Source: Phoronis australis (Eukaryota > Phoronida > Phoronidae). Taken from it: a stretch of 64,000 bases of DNA. Shown here in pieces: positions 14,801 to 29,800 of this stretch (position 1 is its first letter; each line of letters begins with the position of its first letter). Location of the stretch: the NCBI GenBank assembly GCA_002633005.1, contig NMRA01000796.1:36715-100714 (forward strand), read 5' to 3'. A model generated the notes under the pieces. It worked only from the letters and a program-made list of their open reading frames with translations, was not told the origin of the DNA and searched no databases. The position numbers and the translations under genes are program-made.

Positions 14801-17800
14801 CGTCTAGATTATTTACATTCATTTGGCATGATGTTTCAGCCAGTCATTCCTCTGGCCATCTTCAGGAGTTACAGCATTCTTAGAAGAACACAAACTGGTA
14901 CGTGGTACACTCATGGTGGTTAATGATGGGCACTTTCTTTGAGAATCAGCCCACGTTGGACTTGAACCATAGACCTTTCAGTTATCAGTCCAACTCTCTC
15001 CCCACTAGACCATTGAGTCACCCACGGAAGTGTACCACACACCTGCAGTCATGCTATTAAGAATGCTGCAACACTAGAATATGGCCGTACACTTGACTGA
15101 CTGAAATACCGATGCCAGTATAATTAGACTACTAGACTGTTAAGAATCGTCAGTCTAGCAAATAGACAAGAAACTAAACATATATCACCACCTCGAAACA
15201 GTTTGAGGAAGTCAAAACCAAACTAGTGATCGATTAAAATTTCTTATTCTTTATTTTTCATAAGGCGCTACCTCGCGTTTCCCAACCAGACACCATGATC
15301 ACTGCTTCTCAACAGCTGGGTATACAATTGGCACTTAGGCACACTAGTACTTTTTATAACTGGGCCAGGCTTCTTTCGTTTGCAGATTCAGAACAGAGAA
15401 TATGAGTCAGAGAAAAGTGCAGTCTGGTTGTGGCAACATTCTCTCCAAACTATTTGACACAACGGAACATAAAAACTAAATCATTGATTGAAAATGGAAC
15501 TTTTTCGTTACTTTTTAATATTGGAAAAGACAACCTGGTGATTTTCATAGCCTTCACATTTGATTAGTTATTTACACACACCAGATATCGAGACATCTCT
15601 AGCTGAACAGTGAGGAAGAACTTGAAGAACAAGCTTGCAGCCAATGTCCGTCGATACTCAGTCATACCACCAGGTGCCCCCGCTGGCAATGGTAAGTCTT
15701 CAGCCAGCCAAGTACAAACATGTCCGACCAACTGGTCTGTCCACTTCCTGTCAGTAAAGATTACAAACAAAACATAACAATGTATAACTATGCAACTTTA
15801 GTGCTACATAAACATTCAAAAGATATTCGGTGAGTAGGAAAATTGAATCCAATTAAAGTATTTTTACACTGGGTATTAATGAAAAAACACTGAAAGGGAG
15901 GCAAATGAAAAAAACATAGAAAACATTTTGTACTTGAAAACTGAAAAATGGAGGAACAGGTGAAAATCCAAGTAAAGCTATATTCAAAATAATTTCCAGA
16001 AATAAAGAAGTTATTAAGTGCAACATCTTATCATAAAACAATGCTGATGAATTGTTTCAGAAAACAAACACAGCAAAGTAAATCATTTTGCCAAGTTAAA
16101 ACATCTGGGAAAACATAATACCTACTGTCCAACAAGACTTTCTGCAGTTTTTGTCGCCATGACGGTGTACGGTGCCATACCGCCAAATGCAAGCGATGCC
16201 TCCCTGACAACATTCGTTCCCTCTTCACACAACACTCTCATAGCTGCATTCACGATGGCTACGTCATTCTCACGACGTTGAGCTTGCTTGTAACCATGGA
16301 AGAACTCAAACTGGACACACGAAGAGGGATAGACCAGTCACAACTAAGAAGGCAGCACTGTTGTCAGCACACAGGACAAGTCATAATTAAGGTAGGGACA
16401 ACAAACATTTTAAGGAATTTGACTCCACCTGATTTATTTTAGGAGGAATTTGACTATTTTTTATTTGATTCATGTTTGCAAAATTAACTATTATTTTTTC
16501 AAATATAAAAAATTAACTTTAATTCCACTTTAGCAAACAAAATTGTTAAACTATGATAACATTCCTAGTAAAGAATGATCCTGAGCTGTTTCTCTGTACA
16601 CTCATCACAAGAGTTCCGTACCCTCAGTTCCCAATGCCCAAACTTTAATTTCTTTTATCTTCGAACTTTAAAAAGTGTCTCTAATGAAAGGACAAAAAGT
16701 GACCCTTATAGAGACTTATACACTATGAAGGGGACTAAGCATTAAAGTTGGACAATGTTTTACACAATATAAAATATCTATGAGTTTGATAAGGTCTGAA
16801 ACCACAGTCACTAGTGCTTATTAATAATTGAACATCACATTGTAAATATGAGTGAGGTATCAATTATTATAATAAATTACTAACCTTTCTTGTGAAAGGA
16901 ATAAATAAGCTGATCATGACCTCATCTGCTTTGACAACAGTAGTTCGATACCCCACAAAAAACTTTGAGTCCATTTGAATGACCCTCTTTCCACCTTCTG
17001 GAAAACAGATTTCACACTGAGTTTCAATAAACAAGTCACATGACATGGACTACTGTCCTCTCATCACTTGCCATAATCAATAAAACATCTGACCCTGCAT
17101 TTCCAGTTTTTATTTCAGGCTTCTGATATTGATTACAATATATCATGTAGCTAGTACCAATTATTTAGTAAACATTTTAAAGAAGTTTAATATTCAACTT
17201 TTAAAGCTTATTAATTTCACTCTGTTTAGCTGGCTCACAACCAATGGGAATAAGGTCTTTTGCTCTCACTCATACAATCAGAATGATATAATATTTCTTC
17301 GATAGAGTTCTATTTCCATTGCCAACAAGAACAACAAAACCATCAATGAGTCAAAAAATTGCTATTGCATCAGAGTTTATTGACTAGTTGGCGTTGCTCT
17401 TGTTGGTAACGGAAATAGAATCCTATTATAGAGAGAAGTGTTTTGAAACTGATTATAAGAGAGCAAAAGGCTCAATTTGACTTTTATTTTAGCCAGCTAA
17501 GAAAGGCATGAAGCAGCTTTACTGAAAGTCACATAAACATGGCCAAAACGTGCAAGACACCAGTCCTTCAGTTAACAGCTTAATAATTAGAAAGTTTCAT
17601 GTCAGTAATTGTCTACAAAATCTGATGGAGGTAGTTGCCAAATAAGATTAAGGAATACTTAAAATTTCACCCCAAGTTCAAAGACACACAACTTACAGTT
17701 GCAATTGCTGATTAGCTAAGGGATACTCTCCTATAAAAACCTAGTACTGGTCATATTTTGCCTAGGTTGATTAATTTGGCTTTACGGTAAATATCTAAGA

Positions 17801-20800
17801 CTAGTGAATTAACTTTGTGGCGATGGGAGTGTAAATAATTTTTGGATTGTTTCTAACATTGTCTCAGCTTTGGTTTTCCACATTATGCACATTTTATTTG
17901 GTTAACTTTGCACTTTCAATGAGCTGTGCACCGCCTACCCAACATTTACAGTCTCCGTGTGAATAGAGGAACATCTGAGAAGACAGGTACTGAATTAGAT
18001 GTCAATCACACAAAATAGGACGAGTCCTACCTTTTGAAATGACAGTCAAGGAGCATCCAGCAGCCATAAAGAGAGTGTTGAGGTCAGAGATGGGACTTGC
18101 AGTCATGATGTTGCCTGCTATTGCCTAAATGAACACAAATATTATTCTTAGACAAACGTACTGTGTTTTGAATTGACAATAGCGCAGACTCACGGGACAT
18201 AGCACACGTTCCGAGCATGTTCTGTTTGAAAAGTAAAGGAATTATTATGTATTTTGACTATGTTGAACATTCTGTTGCTGCGTTATTGTATTTGAGAGAG
18301 GATGTCAGTTAATGAACAGAAAATTCATATCAAATTAAAATCTGTTGACAGCATTTTCTTAGTAAAGAACTGAGCATAAAAGAATTGAAACGCAGTGAGA
18401 AAAACACACTGAGTAAGAAAGAGATACGGTAAAGTCGTGTAATTTTCGGACACTGAAAATTAATAGAAAAAAAAAATTTCATTCTTGGACGAATCTCGCG
18501 AAGCATCATTTTTGTGGTGTCCGAATTTGGCGGACCTTCTCTAATTTGGATTTCCGCGCTAGTGTCCGAATTTCGTGGGTGTACATTATTTCGACGAGTG
18601 GTCGTAGTATCAACATTGCTGGCTCGGTCATTTGATAGCAGTATAATTGCAGGTCAGTGAGACTCAAATATGGTCTGCGAGATTAATTTTTGAAAATCTG
18701 GCTTTCCCAATAAGAAATGTGCGTTGTCGACGCACAAAGACCGTTCCCGGCAAGTGTTAGTTCTTCTTTTCAAAGATGCGCTTTCTCAATATGAAATATT
18801 CGGCTGGCATTGCCGATGCTCAAAAACTTAAATGAAAAAGGGGCACTGTGAGACAAAGAACTTCTGTTACAATCTGTTGATGACAGTTTCTAATTAAGTT
18901 TCTTATTATAAGTAAAGACTGAACTGACTGTGAAAGAATTGAGCTGCGCTGAGGAAAAAATACAAGAGGAAAGGAGAAAAAATGACGCTGTTAATGAGAA
19001 CACCGAGTTGGGATGTAAGGGTGGAGGATATTGTCTATGGTGACACGATACAAACGGAAGAACATAGCAGAGAGTAATCTCATCAAAGTGGTGAGAACAT
19101 AGGCATGCTCTGCCCTAAAACCTAATAGTCAGCAACATATTATGCAGGAACCTGCCTGGTTATTAAACAGTTTATTACTACAGTGAGGCAATACAATGAG
19201 GATCTCCTATAGCTACACCACTAGGCATCTGATCAAGTTGACTTCCATGAGTGAACATTCACACCATCTGATCAAGTTGACTTCCATGAGTGAACATTCA
19301 CGCCATCAGATCAAGTTGACTTCCATGAGTGAACATTCACGCCATCAGATCAAGTTGACTTCCATGAGTGAACATTGACGCCATCAGATCACACACTGAA
19401 CAATTTAAACAATTGACCTTCCCAGGCTGTCTCCTATCTGGGGTATGATCACTGCTCCTGCACATTAGTGTGGTGACTAATCTGGGGATTGAACTTGTAC
19501 ATAGTATGATGTTTTCATTGTAAAGATGCTGCAGTTCAGAAGAAGATTAAGAACTTACAGAAACATTGCGGATCTGATGACCAGCAAACCAACGCAACAT
19601 CTCAATTATGGCTAGAAATGTTCTGCTCTTCCACTCTGCAAAATTTACAAGAAAAGACATTGAAAAAACGTCTTGTCGTATACGATAGTAATTCAAAAAC
19701 ATGATTGCCAGTTAATTTACATGCGTTGGCATCAGTCAGCCTCGAGGACCTCACAGAGAAAGTGAAGGTCTTCAAATTTGTGGTAGTATAACTAGGGATA
19801 CAAACCCAGGCGTCAACAATGCACTCTACTGCTCAATATGTACTTTACCAGACAAAAGCAACGTGGAGCGTCGAAATACGCCCACGAATGCATTGAAAAA
19901 GGTGTGCTTCAAGGGTGTTTATTTGTATCATTAAAATGGCCACTAGATAGTGCAAAATACTTCGAATCCGTCAAAAAAACTGAAAAATGTCACCATTTTT
20001 TAACAGAAAGCTATTTACCACATTTCATGAAAATCCGTCAAGAAACTTTTAACAAAATGGAAAAAATGAAATTCCCACTAGGGAGCAAAACATTCATCAG
20101 ATCCGTCTGAAAGTTGTCATATAAATACACTTAACTTAATAAACACTCTGCAGAGGGCTTTGGAGATACAGCCAAGGGCGAAAAAATGCCACAAGGAGGC
20201 GCCGCTGTACTTGAAGCCGGAAAATCATCGTCAACCGTCAGCTTCACACTAACAATATATAAGCCAATTTTCACAATCATCCCAAGAGTGGTTTGGTTGG
20301 CAGAGGGTGGACACCAAAAACACACTAGTAAAAAATGGCCACTAGATGGCGCAAAATACGTTGAATCCGTCTGAAAACCGGAAGATGTCACCGTTTCTTT
20401 AAAAGAAAGCTACAAATTGAACAAATTTCATGAAAATTCGTTGAGGAACTTCATCAGAGAAACAGAGGAAAACAGCAAAAATGAAATCGCCACTAGGGGA
20501 CAGTGTTAGTCAGACCCATCTGAAGGTCGTCGACTTCCGTTGTTAACTTCATATAAATACACATGCTAAAGTTAATAAAGATCCTGTAGAGAGTTTAGGA
20601 GATACAGGTAAGCCTGGGCGCAAAACAAAAACAATAACAAAACTGCCACTAGGAGGTGCCACAGTAGTCGAAGTCATTGGGAAAACATCGTCAATTGTCC
20701 TCTTTGTAGTAAGAACATACATGCCAATTTTCACAATCATCCTTAGAGTGGTTTGGTTGATGGAGTGACAGATGCCAAAAAGCAGACAGTAAAAATGGCC

Positions 20801-23800
20801 ACTAGGTGGCTCAAAATACCTCGAATTCATCCGAAAACAGGAGGATAGCATCAACTCATTTGTCAGAATAAATATAAATTAAGTAATTAGTAAGAATAGA
20901 TTCATTTTAAGTTGCCCAAAATTTGTGCATATGTACTTTTAAATCATGGGGTCAGACTTGTTGACATGTATTTTAACGTCAAAATCTATTTTTAGACGGT
21001 GTTTACAACTTTGGGTTCTGGGGTCAAAGTACTCTAGAGATTCTAGAATATTCTGAGAACAAATTGTAACAGCCAATAATATGAGTGGATATGATCATGT
21101 GGTTTTTATTAGCTAATCACTAAATAAGTAGAATGTTATATTATGGGCTGAAATCAACAAGATAATTAGATGCGCTATAGTAGTTGAAGCATAAAGACTT
21201 GCTACGGTGTACAGAAGCAATGTACGACAGAGCCATCTTGTGGAAGATTCCAGAAAGGATCTTGGCAAGGGCAAGGGTTAACGAACAGGAAGTTAACTAA
21301 GAGCTTGTCACTTGCATTGTGGGTAGTAAGATACTACCTGAACTGTTGCGTCATCAGCCAGAGACTGTGACCAGCAAGAAGAATCGCGGGTAGCAGAAAT
21401 TGCCTGCAAGTGTTGAATCACCAAAGACGGTGACCAGCAAGTACACTGTCGCTATACAGTGTGTGTGTAGTTCGAAGATTCACCAACAGGACAGACATCC
21501 AACAAGTGGAGAGTCCTAGCTTGGATAGCAGATAAGACATTTGATNGGAGTTTTGTCTCGAATACTAGTATTTAATACTTTTTCATTATGAATTTACTGC
21601 TTTTATTAAAATGGATTATTTTGGAGATAGGCACGTGAGCTTAAGAACGCATATTGTTAGGCATGCTCAAAAATAAATATGGTGTTTACCTTCCAAACGG
21701 TTACAGGCTGTCCCCAGGACTTTCTCCAACTGTGCTAAAGTGGTGTTTGCACCAACATGGATGCCATTTTCATCGTGAGTTACACAGTTCAGTTCAGACA
21801 CAATAACTGGACTAATGAGAACTGGGTAGTGATGATTCTTCTTCTTCATCTCAACACCTGACAAAGTACAAGCAGGAAACATATTTTACACTGAAGCAGT
21901 AATTGATTTATTTTGGACAGAATTACCCAAAATTTTCATTTTTTACTTTATTTCCTACAGCAGCTTACTACAATTACTGTAAAATTAAATAAATTTAAAT
22001 GACTCATAAAACTGGCATATTAGGCAAGAAATTCAGTTTTGTGCCTCAAAAGTTGCTATTGACTAGCTCCGAATCGAATAGGAACTTTACCTGTTATTTT
22101 ATGACATTACACACTACAAACCAAGCTCAGTGATAGTAGCCTAAAATTTTCGATCTGATATAGTGTTCGTTAAAAACGATTCAACGTTGATTGTTAACAT
22201 GGATCTGGGTTTTAGTTTCCACCATGAACCTGTGTTTCAAAAAGAATTTTATTACAAAAGAATCTTAAGATATGAAATAGCCTTCATTGTACCTATATTG
22301 CTAAGAAACAAGACAAAATATTTTTCTGTTATCGGGGGTGTGCGTAGTGGCTGCAAGACCGTCTCTGCCATTGTTATTTTTACCAATGCGATACTGAGGA
22401 GTTGTAGGGAAGTCTGCAGAAAGATGCCTTTTTCAGACACAAAAAGGTGCGTTTGTGGAGGCTGTATAGTAACAGCAACGTGACTGACAATGACTCTGAG
22501 TTCAAATTTCCTAAATTCGTAAAAGTTGCACTGAAACTGCATCGGTTTGAGCGCCGCACGAGAGTGTGTAATGTCAGCCATGCGGAACAGGGGATTCAGT
22601 CGGAAGCCACACTTCACGGAATCGTGTTTCCACCAAGAACAAAAGCGGCCTTGCGGTGGAAGCCTTGCCACCTTGTAAGTGTATTAAAAAATTTTGCAAA
22701 TGATGAGCAAACTGCTTCCAATCTGGTGTGAGTGATGTCAGGCCTTCGCTCGGACCCTGGCTTAGAGTGACTGCTATGACACAAAGGCTAATTAATATGG
22801 CTATTACACTGTGTTTAGGCCGTGCTCCTTCTATCATGGCAATATAGTGAATACAAGTGACCCAGGTTTACTGTGGCCCTTGTTAGTAATTATTGAGTGT
22901 ATATTTTGTGAATAATGACAACTCCTTTGGTTCAGTTGGTTGTGGCTAACATGTGTCAGCAGCATATCCGTGCAAGTAAGTAGAGTTCACACGGCTTCAA
23001 AGATTATGAAAACAAATCCTTCGACTCTTCAAGTATTGTGTTGCCCGCATCCACCCTCCCCCGTCTCCCTAATAATTGTCCAGTTCTCACTCAAAATTGT
23101 CTTCGTCTTCTGATCAGCTGTGTTCAGCAATTGCAATCGATCGTCAAATGACCAAACATCTTCTACCCATTACATCATTTGGTGGGAAACTGAGAAGTGA
23201 TTAATTTTTCTTCAAAATTAATGATTCCATTATTTTTTGGCGTAAAAAGTGCTTATTTAGTTAGATTTTATGGTATTCACTTCATATTTATTAGCTAACT
23301 AAAACCTCAAAAACTAAAAGTAAGAAAATGCAAGGTGGGAACTCAATTCATGTTTTTATAATTACCAGGTATCAATTATTTAATGTTTTTCAGCAAATTT
23401 CCATTAATAAAGCAACTGGACAAAGAACAATAAGAGCAAAAAAATGTTTTGTAGTTTAGGAATGGTAAACTTTCCGAATGTATTAGTCAGATTGCCAGTT
23501 GTCATGTATTTACTAGGCTCATTCTTACGCTAACTTGCACTGCATTTTACCTTGAGTTCTAAGATTCTTACCTATTCTTGTATTGCCGACAACAAGTTTG
23601 GCAGATGGGTAGGTATGCTTTAATTCCAGCAGTTCATCTAAAGTAACTGGACGGTACCACGTGCTGCGTTCACCGTAAAAAGTGAGTGACTCCGATTCAT
23701 ACTTATCAGTCAGCTAGAACACAGAACAGAATCCTGAGTACTAAGCCTAAGAATTTAAAGCAGCATGCCACCCAAAAAACAACCCAATTTGTATTAATTT

Positions 23801-26800
23801 AGATCGAGTAGTTCTACTCCATAACGACACGTACGGTTGCGTTACCTGACACCTGACTGCAGACGGAGGTGATGAAATTATCCAATGACGTCATCGGTTT
23901 CACACGCAGTCTGTTCAGCAGTCCACAACACGGGTTACTGGTGTCAGCTTATCGCTTGAAGTCATCGTTTAACACCAATAAATCATCAGACTTCGATGTG
24001 AAACCTTTAAAAATACACCGAGTTCTTATAAAAACGTGTTGTTTTATTTCGCTCTTACGGATTTATTGGTATTTGGACACACCGTAGCCTACAAAGTTCG
24101 GCAGGCCAATAAGGTCCGTAGCAGGAGTTTGGGGTCTGTTCAGAGATAATTCCGAAGTATTTTCCATGAGATACAGACAGGAGAACCTAGATCTATGTTG
24201 TTTAGACTTGTGATTTTTTGAGTTCTAAACACAAAACGAGTGTTATCCTGGCCAGTGGCTCAGAGACCGCGGACGGCCGGATTGACTCGTTATCCCCGCC
24301 CCGCGCCAGTGGCTTGGAAACTGATCAGACATCATGAACATAAACCAGCCAAAGTTCAGTGGAAACTAAACTTCTAGTCAAGAAAATACTATACTAGCGA
24401 GCCAAAGTAATGTGCACCTGATTATAAAGGTGAATTAGCCACGAAACTGCAAATCTACTTACTCGTCGGGGGCAGAGAATTCGCTGGTTCCGCTTTGGCC
24501 GTCAGGGCAGAGTTGTACATTGACAATCATAATTTGAGTAATGTAAATGTAAATAAAGATTCCATTAACACCTGACCGTGGGATGGAAATCGAGTTGTTT
24601 CACAACAGTTTCTGCCAGCAAACACTAAATTAGCATGAGGTCACACGGCCTAGGTCAGTGTCCCGGCGTCAATTAGTTTAATACTTGCACCTAAAGCCGG
24701 TAACGCAGTGATTTTGGCTTCTCAAATTATGCACTCCAAAGGCATTACAAATTGCGTCTAATGAGACAGACTTTGTTTCAGTTTTATATAAGTATTGGTT
24801 AGAGCGAGAATAATTCATTTTGAAACATAACGCTCAGTAGTACTGAATAACGCCAACATGGCCCACTCGCAATCCCGATTGAGGACAAGCTATAGCTCAT
24901 CATTCCCGACTTCGCAGGTGGATCGTTAAGTTTTACAGGCTATCGAACAGGATGAAGAAATACTAGAGAGGCGCTGTGAACAAGCTCAGACAACGTAACA
25001 TATGGAGTTATTTGGTACTGAAGCCGGTATTCGTCAGGCACTGTCGACGTCTGCAGGCTACAGACACGGTGATGTTTCACAGCCTCATACTTGCTATTTA
25101 CAGCGTACATTTCATTCTTCACTAGCATAAGCCACTTCCTAAGCATTTCGGACTCTCGAAGAAGTAAATAAACGATATACCCGCTTTCCTCGCAGCTGCT
25201 TAGTTCGGACAAGCGGCAACGATGCACTGCAACATAGCGGCATTCACTCTGCATATGAACCACTGACGTCGCTTGAGTCGTTTCTCACCTTCCTCACAGG
25301 TTAACGCGACACCTCTTGGCAAGGTAAGGTCGACCGTATGCGAGGCGATGTGGATATAGACCGATTAAGACGGCAAAAAACACTAATTAAATCAGGTGGC
25401 ATTCTCCTTTAACAGCACACAATTTACTGGAAAGCCTCAAGAAGTCCGTGGCAACAGCTCAGACCCTAGCCTATCTTGACCTAAACAAATGCATGGTAAT
25501 CAAGTGTGATGCTTTACATGAGGGGCTCAGAGATTGTCTAGTCCAAGATGGCAAGCCCGTAAATTTTGCTTCTCGCAGCCTGGCAGACGCAGAGACGAGA
25601 TACTCCAATATTGAGCGAGAAATGCTAGGAGTAATGTTGTCCGTTTCACACTACAAGCAGTACATGTATGTGTTCGGAAAGCATTTTGTAGTGAGAACAG
25701 ACCATGCACCTCTGCAGCCCATCTTTAAGAAGGACCTGCATGGCATCCCTCCACAACTGCAGAGAATGACAACACACTCTCTGAGTGGAATTTATCACAT
25801 TGGATACTGGTGCCTACATGTCATGAAGTCACAGCATAGGCAAGATCTGGCTCAAGATTGATGCTTCTTTCCTACATTGTCTCTCATTAGATCACTTAGC
25901 TTGTGTTTTACCAATTTTGATGAACTGACAGACAAGTCTGTTTGTTTTGTCATCAGGCTTGATATTTTCTACATCTGACTGTTCAGATTGCAAATAGTGA
26001 CATCTGATGTCCGGGTGGCATGAACGAAAAGCGACATTTCACAAGTTAGTCAATATTACGCTATACAGTACTTTAGTATATCAGGAGTATTAGAGCCTGC
26101 GTAACACTTACTTCACATAAAAGAATCAGTTGCCAAAATAGTAATTTTCCACTTTTCAAATTTCAAACTTTAAGGCTGATTATTTTTTGTTAGGAACTTC
26201 AGTCAGCAAATGTTGTTTCATGACATACAACTGTGGAGAAACATAAATAGAAATTCATCCTGTAGTTAGGGCGCATTGTGTAATAACTATACGAGACTGA
26301 AGAGCTGTCTCATCTCAGGCAAGCTGACTTGTATTAAGCACCAATTTTCTGACAAATGATCCACTTGCCCACTGAAGTAGAAACAATTATAAGGAAGCTG
26401 GTAGACAGTCTCCATTGAACTACAGTGTCACTATGGCAAATGAAGGAAGCTACCTATTGTCCATATGCAAACTGGTTCCTCGCTGGGAAAATCCTCTAAC
26501 AATAAGAATCATTCTTCGTCAGTTTTTGAATTGAGACAGTTAGCTAATCTTTGGGGATTTTGTAATTAGAATAGATTGTTATCATTTTATTGAGTCTTAA
26601 TATCGACCCTCTGGTCAATACAACACACAAACTAGTATTGAGAAGGACTACACAGTTGCATCGCCAAACTATTTTACTTGGAAAATTTTCTGCAAAACAA
26701 TGAGTGCAGCCAGTCTATGAAAAGTGGACAAACATCAATCAGGTGTTGAAACACTCATCTCACAAGAGTGAGGAAAGGGTGAGGGGAGACAATAAAATTG

Positions 26801-29800
26801 AGAATGGCACACTTTTTGCACATCCCTAGTACTATACTCCTCTGCAAGGACTCCCCCTACCTGGGCTACCTATTTTCCTCCTCCCCTTTCTTACAGTCCA
26901 AGTAGACAGTCATTTGAGCAAATGAAACACTAACATTCAAACTATTCATATCTCAATGAAAATTCACTATAATTGTAGTAAACGATAAACAATATACCAG
27001 TAATTCCGGTGGGAAAATTGGTTCCTGGGAAGGGTCATAAGGCAGGAAGTCAGAGTCCAGAACCAATTTTGAAGAGGCGGCACAGTCATCATTGGACAAC
27101 CCACTGAGTTGGTTCTGACAACACCTTTCTCCCAATCCACACTGGTCTGTTGTGAATGTTTTGAAGCCTTCAAGAATTGGTCGATACCCAGTACAACGAC
27201 ACAAGTTGCCTAAAGCACAAAGTTTAATAAGCAGGTAAGTCTTCATACCTGGCATAACTTGAGAAGTATGTCTTTAATCACTGATCAAACACTTCTAGTA
27301 ACAAGAACCAATTCATAAAAATTATGACTTTCTTATTCATGAAAAGGCTTAAATGACCACATGACTTACAGATAACTCACAAGTTACCTCAAAATATGAA
27401 AATAGTTCTACTTAAATATAATTTATCATAACGAAACTGAGATTTGCTAATATAGCCATATCCAATAGGATTAGGTTAAGGTCACAAAACAGGGTCACTA
27501 GTGAGTAAACTGTAATGAATTAACAAATTCGAAGTGATATGTCCACTTAAACATATGGCAAACTATTATTAGTAAATGGGACAATCAAAAGTCTGGAGAC
27601 CGAGTCAAAAGGGATATTATGTCCACTTAAATTAAAACAAGAGCATTGTAGTGTTGAAATGCATCAGGTGACGCAGAGTATAGTGAATGCTATCTGAAAA
27701 TGTGAAATCCTTGTTTTCTTCCACATAAAAAACATTTTTAAAGTTTCATGAAGTCCATTTAACAACTCCGAAGATACAGAGGCAAGGTAAAAAGTAAAAT
27801 TGATGATACGTACTAGAGAGTTCAGTCGAAGTACAATAAGTCTGAAACTCGTCGTCAGCTGTCACCAACTTAACAGGGGGTTTGTCAAATCTCATTAACT
27901 TCCTGCATGGGGTTACCACATGCCTGGACAGAGGTGACAAAAATGTGCACCCTCATAGGTGTATATGTTGGCACATGAAAGTCATCTAGTACCCAAAAAG
28001 ACATTTTAATACTCTGAACACGAACAAAAATTCATGAGAAACTAAGAAACCTTGAAATGCCGATTCCACGGATGCACAAGAGGGCTGTGGATTGTTGCGT
28101 AACAGTGTGTACATAGACATAATGATGCCTGGTGTACAAAACCCGCACTGTGAGCCATGTGACTTGGCCAGACGTTCCTGTAATGAAGAAGATTGTACAG
28201 GAAAACACCAGTTTTGACAAAAACTGTAGCCTAAAACTGGATGTCATCTGCTAATGAGTGAAGATGTCACAGATCTAAATCAACCAGGGAAATGTTTCCT
28301 AAGCCTAAAAATTAAAAGATTCAATTAACAACATAGGAACACGTTTCAAAGCATACCCTGTAAACTTCCACAAAATGTAGACATCACTGACATTTACAAG
28401 GCAGTGGCCAATGAAATTATTAATAACAAAACTTGATCGGACTCGCAACATATTCATATTAACCAAGTTGAAAAAAGAAAGAAATCGTATCTTTTCAACT
28501 TTTAACACCATCAGTGAAAACTGTACAGTATTTCTTGATGTGATTGAATAAAACTCATTACACAAAAGTGTTTTCTTATTTCTTTGCCAGCATAGACTAT
28601 AATCTACAATCATGCCACGTTTTCCTCGGTAATATTTTACTTTAAAGCCTCTAGATGGCAGTACATCGAAGCAAGAAAAAGCATTCTCTTTCAAACAACA
28701 AGAGGGAATGAGTTTCAGTGGTTACGTTATGAAATATTCAGCCTCGGGCAACACAGCTAGAACTTAGTTTATTAGAAAGTTCGTTTCTTGTTGACTGTGC
28801 AGTTAGCCATAAAATAAGTGCATGACTCAATGAAAGATTATCGTCCCAATTTGACAAATTCTTTATTCTAATTCCTTAGACAGGACATTCCAACATTCCA
28901 TTAATGGTGTCATGGCTTTTTTCCTGATACCCATCATGCAGAGTCTTTGTTTCTATTTTAATTACGAAGAATGAGTTTTCATTTACTAAAAACAAAATAT
29001 TAATTGAAACTAAAAGGAGTGCCCACACAATGAGAATCGGAGAAATAAAATATATTACCCCATCATCTTCCCATCCCCATCTTAAAGGGATGGCGGTAGG
29101 TTGACGGGGAACAAGAACAATTTTAAGGATGGACCAACCTGACATTGCCCTCCAAATCTATCAAAATGGTGTAAGAGAGTTGTTACCTGTACAGGATGTA
29201 GTCTTGTTTTGGTACTGCCAATACCTTCAACAGTAGTCACTGCTAACCCATGCATGGAACAGACAGGGGCCAGGCAAGCATTCACAGAGAAATGTCTTTA
29301 AAATATTAAGGATGGCAATTAAAACAAAAATTAAATTCATCCACAGAATTTATCAGAGCCTTAAAACTTAGCGGCATAGCAAACTTGCCATTAAAATAAG
29401 AAAGAAGTTCAGTAATCATTTTACCACTGAAAGAACTTATAAAATGCGAAGCAAGACACAACTATAGGTGTTGAAATACAAACCAAAGTTTCATGGCGCA
29501 ACAGTCATTATAGTTCTTCCAGTAAATGAAAAACAAAGACATGACTTGTCATTTTTTCAAGTCTAGTAAATGCAAAACCAAGACATGACAAGCCATTGAA
29601 ATTCATCACCCAACTGTCAAACTGTAAGGCAGCTCGGGATATGAATGACTGGTCTAGCTTCAGAGAACAGTGAAAAGTTCAAGTCAAAGTTGTACCCAAA
29701 AGAGAGGAGGTAGTGTGGCCTAGTGACATAAGTGTCAGCTTTCTTTACTCAAGGTCGTGGGTTCGAGTACCGCTAGGGAACATTACAACACCCGCGACTC

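Noticed and set aside
14938-15024. Functional tRNA gene
   Set aside because: Box B is good but acceptor and anticodon stems do not pair. A tRNA-derived SINE is more likely; the same applies near 29711 and 63395.
19196-19378. Protein of 13-residue repeats
   Set aside because: The frame is open only because the minisatellite unit is 39 bp. It lies in an intron with no start context.
22163-22837. Cluster of open frames on both strands in intron 7
   Set aside because: Several overlapping frames, none with a recognisable domain. Chance frames in CG-richer sequence are sufficient.
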